Source of the DNA: Gracilibacillus orientalis
GTDB taxonomy: Bacteria; Bacillota; Bacilli; Bacillales; Amphibacillaceae
Assembly: GCF_900114645.1 (NCBI RefSeq)
Contig: NZ_FOTR01000003.1
Location: forward strand, 310,001-374,000
Length of the DNA stretch: 64,000 bases
Reading direction: 5' to 3'
Positions 26,334 to 34,589 of the stretch are shown here, piece after piece. The position numbers and the translations under genes were made by a program. Below the pieces are notes generated by a model. It saw only the letters and a list, made by a program, of their open reading frames with translations, was not told the DNA's origin and did not search any database. How positions within the stretch are numbered: position 1 is the first letter of the stretch; every line of letters starts with the position of its first letter.

Positions 26334-29294
26334 TTAAATATTAATTAAGACAGTTTGTATATCATTTTTGTTCACCTTAACTGTTATACTGTTGTCTTTG
26401 CTTTTAGTTTTTTGCAAATCACCATTTGCAATGTTAGAAGTATAAGCATTTTTTATGGCTACATCTTTAAAATTCAAGGTTACGGTAGTATCTACACCCG
26501 CGATTTCTTGAAGACGAACATTAAACAGATTACTTCCTGTTTTTCTTATCGCTAAGATTTGGATATTATCTTTATCTGACGTAACAAACGAGTCACCGGA
26601 ATTCTCAATATTATACGGAACTGTTACACTGGATAATGGATGTTGGACTTTTGATCCAAACTTATATGCTTCTATCGGATCGAAGTCACCGGAATGACTT
26701 GAAATACTATAATGAAATTCAATTTCTCCCCCTTGTTTATTCGGAAAGTTTGTATCCCATATATTGTGTAAGGCATACGAATATATAGTTTGAGCTTCAT
26801 TTACAGGAAGAGTTGTTTCAAATGGTGCATAAGGAATATGAATATTTTCTAGTTGAATTAATGGTGCCTCCATTGTCCCCCAGAGCACTGTGTACTCAGG
26901 ATTGCTGACTGAAAGCCAATGTTGAATGGCTTTCATATAATGACATGAACCTGGTACGTGAGGATCTTCTGGCGACACATAATCACCAGTTGTTTCATAT
27001 CTTAACTTTCCACCTTCCACATTAAATGGAAATGGTATATAAACTGCTTCCTTTGATTCTGTTTCCGCTTTCATTAATCGGTTAACGATATCTATTCTCT
27101 TTAAATTCCTATACAAAGTTACCTCTTGTTCAATCCACTCACAGCCAGGAGCATGTAGAGTGATTTTCATCTTTTGAAAAACGGCATTTGATTCACTTTG
27201 CTCTACTTTTGCAAGATGTGCCGTACTACGTTTTCCCAGAGTATTTGAATCACCTGTTGTACGAGAAGATAAGTGATTAAAACGTGGAGCTGTAGTATAA
27301 CTGTCATAGACATATTGATTTAATTGAAAAGGTGATTTGGAATTTACAATCTCTTGATTAATTTCCTTATCTATTATGTTAGTAATCCCACCTGTTTCTT
27401 GATCAAAAATGATCTTGTAAAATCCATTCTCTAATATATTAGATTCGTTATCTATTACATCTGAGTGATACACATCCTCATTAGTGGTCTCTAAAACATG
27501 ATAGGTTTTATATCCAAATGAAGGAGTGTTTTCTGCAACAAACTTGATAAACGCTCCACGTGGCTTTGGTGTGCTTTCCATTCGTAAGTTGATAGAAAAA
27601 GTAATCTCCTCACCACTCATGTTATCAACAACATGAAAAGGTTTCCTAACATCAATTTTTCCAAATGGAATAAAAACAGTTACTATGTCGGTTCTTTCAA
27701 ACGACTCTGGATTATAAACTACAATAGAACTCATGTTTTCAACATGTTCGCAGTCTAACAGGTTAAGCAGTAAATGCTTAGACCTTCTATATTCAGTTAA
27801 ACTCTGATTATATGCATTCAGCGCAAAACCCTTTTTAGTGCTCCATTGAATTTGTCCTGAAGTATTATTTGATAGTGATTTGTCCCACGGATTCCAAGCT
27901 CCCCAAGTATGTTCATCAAATAGCACCATATTATCAAATGCTGACTGAAGTTCTTGTTGTGGATAATCATACGTATTATCATGCATAGCTGCTATAGAAT
28001 GAAAAGCCTCTGCAAATCTCAAAAGATGATGAGACTTACGATTTATACCGTTCGGATATGCTCCCTGGCCAATACCATCTGCCCACCAGTCGCTCCAGTC
28101 TCCTTTGAAAGTAGGTATATCTAGATTTTCTTTAGCTTCAACGCTTTCAAAGAACTGCTTGTTTGTAGAAGTTACTATCTTGGGATAAGCCCATTTTTCA
28201 TTCCATTGTTTGGCGACTTCTGATGGAATTATACTTGGTCCAGCATTATCCCAATGGGAACCTTGAACCCGAAGATGTAATGTATCTAATGTATAATCCT
28301 CCTCTGCTAATTGTTCAAACAACTCAGGTAACTTCCTGAAAGTCTCTTCATAACTATCAGCGATTCCCAGTCGATTTCCCTCCATGTAAATACCGTGCGG
28401 TGTATCTGTATACCATACTAGAACCTTTTGCCCGTTTTCTTGGAGCCAATAAAAGGGGCGTTGCAATTTTTCGCCTGGAAGTAAATGAGGAATGGACCGC
28501 CCTGCATAATTATGAGCTACGGACAAATATTTAATATCCATTTGAGTTAAACATTTTAAAAATCCCTTAGTATGACCAGGAACATCAGTCTGTAAAACTG
28601 TATCTATTTCGATACCATATTCATCCCGAAGTTGCTGGGTTGTTTCAAAGGTCCGCGCTAGTTCATCTATGTGGTACGCTTCGGTGTGCATACTCATATA
28701 GGCTCCCGCTACTTCGATACGTCCTTCTTTAATTCTCTGCAACATCTTTTCAATCTGTCCCTTTGGTCGGCTTTTCAACCAATATTTTAGAGGCCAGGTT
28801 ACTTCTATTACCCATTTAAAATTGGTATCCATGTTTTTTTCGTCTATATCACATAACTCTAGAACTTGGTCTAGGTATAACAAATGATGTTCTAATACCT
28901 CATATTGGGGATCGGTATATCCAACATCTAGATGAGAATGTTGTACTACATGAACAGTCCAATGTTTTTCTGGTAAAACTGTGACTGTATCTCCCATTTC
29001 ATTCGAATTCCAACGTAATACTACACGATAACTGGTTGGTTCACTTACTTCAGGAACATACATCTCTAAAGTTGACCGTCCCGCCCCAATTTGTCCAACA
29101 TATTCAACAATTTTGTCATGTTTACTAGTGAGAACCAATTCCGCACCAGAAATTCTTTCTTCCAATTCAATATTTACTAAAACAACTTGTTTTAATTCAC
29201 TCTCTTTTCTTACAAAAAATACTGTATTCTCTGCAGAGAAACTTATAACTTTTGCAGAATTTTGAGAATCTTTAATTTTGGCATTATTTGTCAA
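26334..29294 (-). CDS. GH38 alpha-mannosidase (second, longer copy)
   Basis: About 986 residues, no signal peptide. An N-terminal beta domain (about 1-115) precedes the GH38 catalytic domain with zinc motif His-x-His-x-Asp (QHSHLDVGYTD, near 119-123) and nucleophile Asp near 237 (LQTDVPGHTKGF). Long C-terminal beta-sandwich domains follow. The start is uncertain: ATG at 29309 overlaps GGAGG, which would serve the TTG at 29294 with 8-base spacing, so TTG is preferred. It is the first gene of the mannoside operon, downstream of a good promoter and a cre-like site. Confidence 0.92.
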   Translation of the reverse strand: MTNNAKIKDSQNSAKVISFSAENTVFFVRKESELKQVVLVNIELEERISGAELVLTSKHDKIVEYVGQIGAGRSTLEMYVPEVSEPTSYRVVLRWNSNEMGDTVTVLPEKHWTVHVVQHSHLDVGYTDPQYEVLEHHLLYLDQVLELCDIDEKNMDTNFKWVIEVTWPLKYWLKSRPKGQIEKMLQRIKEGRIEVAGAYMSMHTEAYHIDELARTFETTQQLRDEYGIEIDTVLQTDVPGHTKGFLKCLTQMDIKYLSVAHNYAGRSIPHLLPGEKLQRPFYWLQENGQKVLVWYTDTPHGIYMEGNRLGIADSYEETFRKLPELFEQLAEEDYTLDTLHLRVQGSHWDNAGPSIIPSEVAKQWNEKWAYPKIVTSTNKQFFESVEAKENLDIPTFKGDWSDWWADGIGQGAYPNGINRKSHHLLRFAEAFHSIAAMHDNTYDYPQQELQSAFDNMVLFDEHTWGAWNPWDKSLSNNTSGQIQWSTKKGFALNAYNQSLTEYRRSKHLLLNLLDCEHVENMSSIVVYNPESFERTDIVTVFIPFGKIDVRKPFHVVDNMSGEEITFSINLRMESTPKPRGAFIKFVAENTPSFGYKTYHVLETTNEDVYHSDVIDNESNILENGFYKIIFDQETGGITNIIDKEINQEIVNSKSPFQLNQYVYDSYTTAPRFNHLSSRTTGDSNTLGKRSTAHLAKVEQSESNAVFQKMKITLHAPGCEWIEQEVTLYRNLKRIDIVNRLMKAETESKEAVYIPFPFNVEGGKLRYETTGDYVSPEDPHVPGSCHYMKAIQHWLSVSNPEYTVLWGTMEAPLIQLENIHIPYAPFETTLPVNEAQTIYSYALHNIWDTNFPNKQGGEIEFHYSISSHSGDFDPIEAYKFGSKVQHPLSSVTVPYNIENSGDSFVTSDKDNIQILAIRKTGSNLFNVRLQEIAGVDTTVTLNFKDVAIKNAYTSNIANGDLQKTKSKDNSITVKVNKNDIQTVLINI

Positions 29295-29344
29295 GATATA
29301 TTCCTCCATTCTAAATGCTTCATAATTTAGTTACCTCCCATACT

Positions 29345-29358
29345 ATAAACCGCTTTCA
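29345..29358 (-). promoter_or_regulatory. Candidate cre (CcpA) site in the mannoside operon leader
   Basis: TGAAAGCGGTTTAT on the minus strand fits the cre consensus TGWAANCGNTNWCA except for the last two bases. It lies about 80 bases downstream of the probable start point, where CcpA can block elongation under glucose. Confidence 0.55.
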
Positions 29359-29436
29359 AAGTTCAATAAGTAAACTGACAACTATTTCATTTCTACCTAA
29401 ATTGTCATTTCGATATATTGTTATAACATTATGTTC

Positions 29437-29465
29437 ATATTAAGCATATATTTATAAAAAGTCAA
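29437..29465 (-). promoter_or_regulatory. Sigma-A promoter of the mannoside operon
   Basis: On the minus strand: TTGACT, a 17-base spacer, TAATAT. It is about 140 bases before the second GH38 gene. The rest of the 29310-29590 gap holds the cre candidate and nothing else recognised. Confidence 0.75.
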
Positions 29466-29589
29466 TATCATTCTTGTAATTATATTTTAAAAATTAAGCA
29501 AAATGAGGTAATTGCTAACTATTACTTGGTTATCATGACCCTATTTATCTTGAGCATTACCTCCATCTTAGAAATGTTCAATAAAACAT

Positions 29590-29626
29590 AAAAACTGCCT
29601 CAAATTTAATATTGAGGCAGTTTTAT
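29590..29626 (-). terminator. Terminator of the M6-like protease gene
   Basis: AAAACTGCCTCAA and TTGAGGCAGTTTT, a 13-bp perfect stem with an eight-base loop and T-tail. Confidence 0.92.
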
Positions 29627-29660
29627 TCATAAGGTTTTCCTATACTCTCAGAATAGGAAA

Positions 29661-31727
29661 TTATTTATTTTTCTTATCCTTCATAACTACTTCATAGTCA
29701 TACTCTGCACTTCCACCCTTACCTGCTTCTGGTGCATAAGTAACCATCATTAATACTTTAGAGTATTGAGAGCTTTGTAACATATCACCAAGTTCTACCC
29801 TATCACTTTTTCTCATATTTAGTAGATCTGGGAATTTAATGACTTTAACATGATTGTCTTTACCTTTAGCTTTCCCTTTCTTAAATCCGATGAACTGAAC
29901 TTGATAATCGACATATTCCTTTGTTACTTGTTCTAAACTCATAAAACCATCAGTAGTTTCCATTGCATCAATTAACTCGTCATTTATTTTAAGGTTGGAT
30001 AAGTACCATCCAGCATCATTATAACCCCAGTCTGTCATGTAACGGAATGCCAAATGTACCTTTTGACCAGCATATGGAGAAAGATCAAAACTCTCTGTTG
30101 TCCAACCATTTGAGCTTCCGGTTAAGCCTGGTACATTTTCTTTGATAGTTGGATATCCATCTTCAACTATATCACTACTTGTGTTTTCATTTTCCAAGGA
30201 AGTCCATGTTTCTCCATCATCCGTTGATACTTGAACAACACCGAAATCCCACTGTTCTTCAATCTCATATTTTGTTTCAAAAGATAGGGTTGGATTTGTT
30301 TCACCTGTTAGATCAAGCTCTTTTATTAAGAAATTATCTGCCTGATCTCCTTGATTCCCCCAAAGTACCTCACCTTTATCCGGATCACTTGTTGTTGTCC
30401 AGTTTGTGCCAAGGAAATCAATACCTTTAAAATATAAATGATCTACCTTCTTATCAGGTGTAATGAATTTAACATCTGTTCCCCAAGCCGGTGCAACAGC
30501 TTCTAATTCTGCTGCTACATCTAAATCAGGGTCTAAGTCTATTGAATTAAAATTAAAGGTTTTACTATCCCCTTGATAGTTTCCATCTAACATTAATGCG
30601 ATCATAAAATCTTGATAAACTGCATGAAAATCCCGATCGCTTCCCATCTCTTCAAGAACTGCATTAATACTATCGATCCCTTGTAATTGATGTTCAAATT
30701 CTTTATCAAGAAATTCTGGTCCATATTGTTCATATAAATAAAGTTGGAATAGATAAGCAATTCCATAGTCACCTAGAATTTGAAGATCTGACTGATCTCC
30801 CCATTGCGTTAAGGAGTTTTTAAGATTACTCATAAGAAAATCAACGTGTGATGTGGAATGGCCATATCCCACTAGATATTGTGCAAAATCTGATAACCCT
30901 TCATTTATAAAATTTTCTTCTGCCGAGTCACTGTCTCGGTGAAGTAAATGTTGGAATTCATGTGCAAAAGTTCCTTCATACATGAAAGGTCTTTCAGCAT
31001 CAGGACCTGTACGATTTGCCCAATCAAAACTGTCAATTGTCATAACATTTCGATCCGTAAAATCACTGATAGTAGAAGAAAAATATCCTGCAATATAACT
31101 AGGATAGTTCGGCTCATAATAACTATCATCTTTTATATTATCTATTAAGATTACGACACGCCCAGATTCATCTTGATGATATTCAGGAAAAGTCGCCTGT
31201 TCTCCCTTTCTTTCAGTAGGAGCATCAAAAAATTCAACTTCTTGTTCATATATATTTTCATCAAACTCATTTAATAGATAGTTCACTTGTTCATCGGTAA
31301 CTGCTGATACTCCATCAGCATTCCTTGGATCTCCTTCAGGATACTCCAGATTATTTGCAACCCATACCTCTCCATGTTCACCTACGCCTTTGAGCGTAAA
31401 TTCTGTAAGTACATATTGTCCTGTTACATTATTAACAGTAACCCACGGTTTAGTAACACCTACATCATCGGGTGTAACGGCTGAAGATGCCTTAGCTTGT
31501 CCACTTTCTGACAATTCTTCTTTGCTTACATCATACTCGTCAAAATCAACCTTCCCTTCCCTTAAGACCTCTTCAACAGTTTTAGATCGAAAATCTGAAT
31601 CTACCTCTTGCACTTCCGGATTTGCGTTATATCCCTTCGCTTTTGCACTTACTATAGTAGGGAAAAACATACTACCTACTAGAACACTAATAGATAAAAC
31701 GGATAAAATCTTTCTTGATTTTTTCAT
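29661..31727 (-). CDS. Secreted zinc metalloprotease, immune inhibitor A (M6)-like
   Basis: 688 residues. A classical signal peptide (KKSRKILSVLSISVLVGSMF, cut after about VSAKA) is followed by a propeptide. Zinc motif His256-Glu257-x-x-His260 (AHEFQHLLHRD) is followed by NEGLSD, whose Glu is a likely third ligand. After about 430 the protein has a jelly-roll binding module (LIKELDLTGETNPTLSFETK, then SYDDAGWYLSN-like text), as in choice-of-anchor-J domains. It probably degrades proteins or glycoproteins outside the cell, which would fit next to a glycan-uptake locus. It has its own terminator. Confidence 0.85.
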   Translation of the reverse strand: MKKSRKILSVLSISVLVGSMFFPTIVSAKAKGYNANPEVQEVDSDFRSKTVEEVLREGKVDFDEYDVSKEELSESGQAKASSAVTPDDVGVTKPWVTVNNVTGQYVLTEFTLKGVGEHGEVWVANNLEYPEGDPRNADGVSAVTDEQVNYLLNEFDENIYEQEVEFFDAPTERKGEQATFPEYHQDESGRVVILIDNIKDDSYYEPNYPSYIAGYFSSTISDFTDRNVMTIDSFDWANRTGPDAERPFMYEGTFAHEFQHLLHRDSDSAEENFINEGLSDFAQYLVGYGHSTSHVDFLMSNLKNSLTQWGDQSDLQILGDYGIAYLFQLYLYEQYGPEFLDKEFEHQLQGIDSINAVLEEMGSDRDFHAVYQDFMIALMLDGNYQGDSKTFNFNSIDLDPDLDVAAELEAVAPAWGTDVKFITPDKKVDHLYFKGIDFLGTNWTTTSDPDKGEVLWGNQGDQADNFLIKELDLTGETNPTLSFETKYEIEEQWDFGVVQVSTDDGETWTSLENENTSSDIVEDGYPTIKENVPGLTGSSNGWTTESFDLSPYAGQKVHLAFRYMTDWGYNDAGWYLSNLKINDELIDAMETTDGFMSLEQVTKEYVDYQVQFIGFKKGKAKGKDNHVKVIKFPDLLNMRKSDRVELGDMLQSSQYSKVLMMVTYAPEAGKGGSAEYDYEVVMKDKKNK

Positions 31728-31920
31728 TTTCTTCCTCCTTCACTTTTATGTAATACCTACTATAGTATCAATAGATTTGTGAATATTTTGTCATAATTAG
31801 ACTAGTAGATTCGTTTTTTTATCGTTAAAATCTTATCTTTTTCAGCAACTATTTTAGAAAGAATATTTTCATGTTGTAATGAGTATCGAAGGTTTAGTGC
31901 TGAGGGCCGTTATGTAGAAA
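31728..31920. other. Intergenic leader of the protease gene, nothing else recognised
   Basis: AT-rich sequence carrying the protease ribosome site (AGGAGGAAG near 31735) and presumably its promoter. No coding sequence recognised. Repeat copy A follows. Confidence 0.4.
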
Positions 31921-31922
31921 AC

Positions 31923-32034
31923 AGGTCTTAAGCGGGATGCCATAGGATGTTAGGTAGTGGTCTTTGTCTTTGCTGCCTTACAACCTATGAGCAGACCTTT
32001 AGGCAACCCCATTCTTTATCTTTGTATAACTTCC
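31923..32034. repeat. Structured repeat, copy A
   Basis: About 110 bp with a highly conserved core shared with copy B at 42603-42726: GATGCCATAGGATGTTAGG, then CTGCCTTAC, then TATGAGCAGACCTTTAGGC and AACCCC, ending TTATCTTTGTATAACT. Copy A has an extra TCTTTG after GGTC. Arms such as CATAGG/CCTATG, GGTCT/AGACC and GCTGCC/GGCAAC can pair in overlapping ways, which allows a pseudoknot. It is in the same orientation as copy B. Unknown element, MITE-like or a small RNA. Confidence 0.7.
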
Positions 32035-32261
32035 CTAACCCATATGGGAATAGACTCAGACATTATCATTCTTCAACCTCCTTTAGTTTATATATAAAGA
32101 GGCAAATAAACTGTATAATAAACTTCCTCCTCTATCTAGGTAACATTTAAACATGTGTTTTTTTCTCTTTATCTATAAATCAAAACTACTTATTTTTATA
32201 CATTGGAGGTGGAAATATGAGTGATAACATCTAAAAAAGCAATATCTAGAGGGTTCAAACA
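32035..32261. other. Gap between repeat A and the ECF operon
   Basis: No gene recognised. A good ribosome site (GGAGGTGG, 32205) precedes a five-codon ATG frame at 32217-32234 that stops at once. It is probably the leftover start of a lost gene. Confidence 0.35.
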
Positions 32262-32292
32262 AAAAAAGGGGAAGTATAATGACTCCCCCCTG
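32262..32292 (-). terminator. Terminator of the ECF sigma operon
   Basis: GGGGAG and CTTCCCC pair (one G-T or bulge) around about eight bases and are followed by TTTTTTTG in the minus direction. Confidence 0.65.
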
Positions 32293-32304
32293 ATACTCTC
32301 ACAC

Positions 32305-32619
32305 TTACGTAGTGGTTCTTTGATTTTTTAATTTTGGCAACAAGACCCATAAATAGGGAACTAACATTAGCGCAGCAGGAATGATATAAAAAACCCATAA
32401 TCCGTATACACCTAAAATAATTCCTATAATTATTAAAAAACCATCTATGTTTCCTTTATTTTCTATTTTAAAAGAACCAATAATCCCCATAACACTTCCT
32501 ATAATCGCTAATATACCAAAGTTACCCAATGTATAGGAATCATCTACAAAGGCAAATAACATAGCTGTTAAAGATATTAATATCCCTAATAAACCACCAA
32601 TCCTAATTATAACTTTCAT
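32305..32619 (-). CDS. Small four-helix membrane protein of the ECF operon
   Basis: 104 residues with four hydrophobic segments (IIRIGGLLGILISLTAMLFA, NFGILAIIGSVMGIIG, FLIIIGIILGVYGLWVF, IIPAALMLVPYLWVLLP) and a basic tail. No domain recognised with certainty; it is similar in build to DUF4064-type proteins. It lies 15 bases after the anti-sigma gene and is probably cotranscribed with it, so it may modify sensing or be the sigma factor's target. Confidence 0.7.
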   Translation of the reverse strand: MKVIIRIGGLLGILISLTAMLFAFVDDSYTLGNFGILAIIGSVMGIIGSFKIENKGNIDGFLIIIGIILGVYGLWVFYIIPAALMLVPYLWVLLPKLKNQRTTT

Positions 32620-32634
32620 TAAATATACCTCCTA

Positions 32635-33114
32635 TTAGTTAAAAAATAATTTTAATATATCATCTAAAAACATCAATACAATAAGATCCCAGATTAATAC
32701 TGTCCAAAAGAACTTACCTCTATAAAATATAAATATAACACTATTCACTATTCCTACGAATGGAAAATAATAAAAGACTAGGTTTGCTACTAGCATAGAA
32801 AAACTATGGTCATGTGAAGAAGCCCATGTGCTGATTACGAGTCCAATGATAGCTAATCGAGCAACTATTAATACAAAGAATATTGATATTTTAAAGCGAT
32901 TTAATAATTTAAATGGTTTAATATTATCTTTCATGTGTAAATTTGTGTCACTATCACCTCTTAGCTCCTTGAAATTATCTTCAAATTGATCAAAACTTGT
33001 TTTGCATTCCGCACAGTTCTCAACGTGTTTATCTATAATTATTTTGCTTTCTTTATCTACCTCGTCATAAAGCGGAATTAACTCTTGAACTAATTGATGA
33101 ATTTCTTGCTTCAT
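32635..33114 (-). CDS. Putative zinc-finger anti-sigma factor
   Basis: 159 residues. The N-terminal cytosolic part has the anti-sigma zinc motif His30-x3-Cys34-x2-Cys37 (KHVENCAEC). After residue about 70 there are three or four membrane helices, with no large extracellular sensor domain. Its start overlaps the sigma gene stop by four bases (ATGA type), a typical sigma/anti-sigma coupling. It should hold the ECF factor inactive until a membrane signal appears. Confidence 0.85.
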   Translation of the reverse strand: MKQEIHQLVQELIPLYDEVDKESKIIIDKHVENCAECKTSFDQFEDNFKELRGDSDTNLHMKDNIKPFKLLNRFKISIFFVLIVARLAIIGLVISTWASSHDHSFSMLVANLVFYYFPFVGIVNSVIFIFYRGKFFWTVLIWDLIVLMFLDDILKLFFN

Positions 33115-33608
33115 AAGAATTCTCCTTTCTCTGATTTTATAATTCTCTTCCTTACTCTGAACAAACGGGTTTTTACTGCATTAGGAGAAAGAGAAACGAA
33201 AGTCGATATTTCTTCATATTTGAAACCATAATATTCTTTTGCAATTAATATAGTTTTATCTAGATGATGTAGTTTTTCGAATATATTGACTAAACTGGCA
33301 TTAACTTGAGTAATAGATTCTGGATCAGCATTAGAAATTAAGAGGTTACTAATAATTTCATCGTCTTCGAGTAATGTAGGGCTTTTTTTTCTGTAATAAT
33401 CAATGTAAGCATTCTTTGCGCTTTTACCCAGCCAACTCTTCAAGTAATTTATTTCTTTGATTTGTTCAGGATTTTTAAGAAGCTTTGAAAATACTTCTTG
33501 AATTATATCTTCAGAAATAAATTCATCTTTAGTTAACGTTATTAAAATTTTTTTTAGATACCAATAATTTTCTTTATAAATGTCCTCAATACGTTGAAAA
33601 GTATCCAT
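33111..33608 (-). CDS. ECF-type RNA polymerase sigma factor
   Basis: 165 residues. Region 2 is at about 8-75 (FISEDIIQEVFSKLLKNPEQ, YLKSWLGKSAKNAYIDYYRK). Region 4 is at about 105-160 (KLHHLDKTILIAKEYYGFKY, EEISTFVSLSPNAVKTRLFR). It directs polymerase to a small stress regulon, often including its own operon. AAGGAAGG stands upstream of the ATG. The three genes sigma, anti-sigma and membrane protein form one unit. The inducing signal is unknown. Confidence 0.92.
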   Translation of the reverse strand: MDTFQRIEDIYKENYWYLKKILITLTKDEFISEDIIQEVFSKLLKNPEQIKEINYLKSWLGKSAKNAYIDYYRKKSPTLLEDDEIISNLLISNADPESITQVNASLVNIFEKLHHLDKTILIAKEYYGFKYEEISTFVSLSPNAVKTRLFRVRKRIIKSEKGEFL

Positions 33609-33651
33609 ACATATTTATCCTTCCTTTACCCTTATATGTGAGACGGTCCTC

Positions 33652-33770
33652 AAATAAAAAAGTTACAAGTCTCGGAGCAAAAGGCGCTCCTGTAACAGTC
33701 ATTATAAAAAATGATGGAAATATTAAAGTAATTAAAGGATTTAATAAGCAAGATTTGTTTGAAAAAAGCA
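33652..33770 (+). pseudogene. Possible C-terminal remnant of a glutaredoxin/NrdH-like protein
   Basis: An open frame reads SLGAKGAPVTVIIKNDGNIK and VIKGFNKQDLF, then runs without a stop into the tRNA fragment. The APVTVI...KGFNKQDL pattern resembles the end of NrdH/glutaredoxin-type proteins. There is no start or N-terminal part, so this looks like a gene cut by an insertion or deletion. The assignment is weak. Confidence 0.35.
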
Positions 33771-33818
33771 AAGGTCTGCAAAACCTTAATCCTCGGTTCG
33801 AATCCGAGTGCTACCTCT
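33768..33818 (+). other. 3' two-thirds of a tRNA-Cys gene (likely attachment-site scar)
   Basis: The sequence holds an anticodon stem-loop AAGGT-CTGCAAA-ACCTT with anticodon GCA (Cys). It continues with a T-arm CTCGG-TTCGAAT-CCGAG and a 3' acceptor strand TGCTACC followed by T, the Cys discriminator. The 5' acceptor and D arm are missing; upstream sequence is protein-like. A 3'-terminal tRNA piece is the classic duplicated att site left at one end of an integrated element. Confidence 0.8.
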
Positions 33819-33840
33819 ATTATTTCACTAAAGAAATTAT

Positions 33841-33880
33841 AAAAAATTGTAGTGGAGATATTATCCACTACAATTTTTTT
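33841..33880 (+). terminator. Terminator after the tRNA-Cys fragment
   Basis: AAAAATTGTAGTGGA and TCCACTACAATTTTT, a 15-bp stem with a seven-base loop and T7 tail. It probably belonged to the tRNA unit. Confidence 0.85.
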
Positions 33881-34078
33881 AGTTAAATTATTTCATTTTT
33901 TCTCTCTTTATAGGATCTAAATAGAATTTAGCTGAAGGGTGTCTCAATACTCAAACACCTATTCTATTTTAATATTTTGATTTTTAGATAAGAATTGAGA
34001 CGCTTATAATAGGGAATTGAAAGAGAATATTTCTGATACAATACAATTAAACAAACGGGCCAGTTAACGGAATAAGAA
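33881..34078. other. Gap without recognised gene
   Basis: About 200 AT-rich bases between two terminators. GTGTCTCAATACTCAAACACC and a nearby TTGAGACGC form only partial pairing. Nothing else seen. Confidence 0.4.
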
Positions 34079-34117
34079 TAAAAGATGAATCCGAATAAAA
34101 ATCGAAATCATCTTTTT
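34079..34117 (-). terminator. Terminator of the HxlR-type gene
   Basis: AAAGATGA and TCATCTTT, extended by partly paired TCCG/CGAA, with a T-run on each side. It sits 14 bases past the HxlR stop. Confidence 0.65.
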
Positions 34118-34130
34118 TATTTTGCCCTAT

Positions 34131-34484
34131 CTACTGCTTACTCATATAGGCATTGCCCCATGACTTTATGGATTTAAGCACTGGGACAAAATCTTCTCCA
34201 AGAGCCGTCAAATAATATAAAACCTTCTTTGGGTTATCGTTTGTTTCTTTTCTTTCAATGATGCCATCTACTTCTAGGTTTCTAAGTTGTAGTGTAAGAA
34301 TGCGTTGGGTAATTCCTGGTATTTCACGGCGCATTGCGTTGTAATACATTGGTGAATGTGACAATAAATATAGAATGATTCCCTTCCATTTACTTCCTAC
34401 TACATGCATCGCTAACTCAATTGGGCAAGCGCGCTCCACGGTTAACGTACAGGTACCATATTGATCGTTTTTAAAGTCTGGCAT
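34131..34484 (-). CDS. HxlR family transcriptional regulator
   Basis: 117 residues forming one winged helix. Signature phrases are CPIELAMHVVGSKWKGIILY LL-type opening, NAMRREIPGITQRILTLQLR and NLEVDGIIERK. A single Cys precedes Pro near the N-terminus (ACPIE), the position where HypR/YodB-type members sense electrophiles or disulfide stress. It is divergent from an MBL-fold hydrolase gene with about 105 bases between, so it probably controls that gene pair and itself. Confidence 0.93.
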   Translation of the reverse strand: MPDFKNDQYGTCTLTVERACPIELAMHVVGSKWKGIILYLLSHSPMYYNAMRREIPGITQRILTLQLRNLEVDGIIERKETNDNPKKVLYYLTALGEDFVPVLKSIKSWGNAYMSKQ

Positions 34485-34589
34485 TTTCCCACCTCCAATG
34501 GGTAGTTACAAAAATGTGCCTTCTTGTTACTACCCTTTTTTCTTACTAAACTTATAATATCAAATAAATGAAAGGAAGGTAAATATCAA

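Noticed and set aside
30149-30430. 93-codon open frame opposite the M6-like protease gene
   Set aside because: It is antisense to a clear gene, lacks a ribosome site and has biased, low-complexity composition.
33650-33886. Open frames on both strands across the tRNA fragment (for example one reading EVALGFEPRI on the minus strand)
   Set aside because: This phrase is the usual false translation of a tRNA T-arm; the DNA is explained by the tRNA-Cys 3' end.
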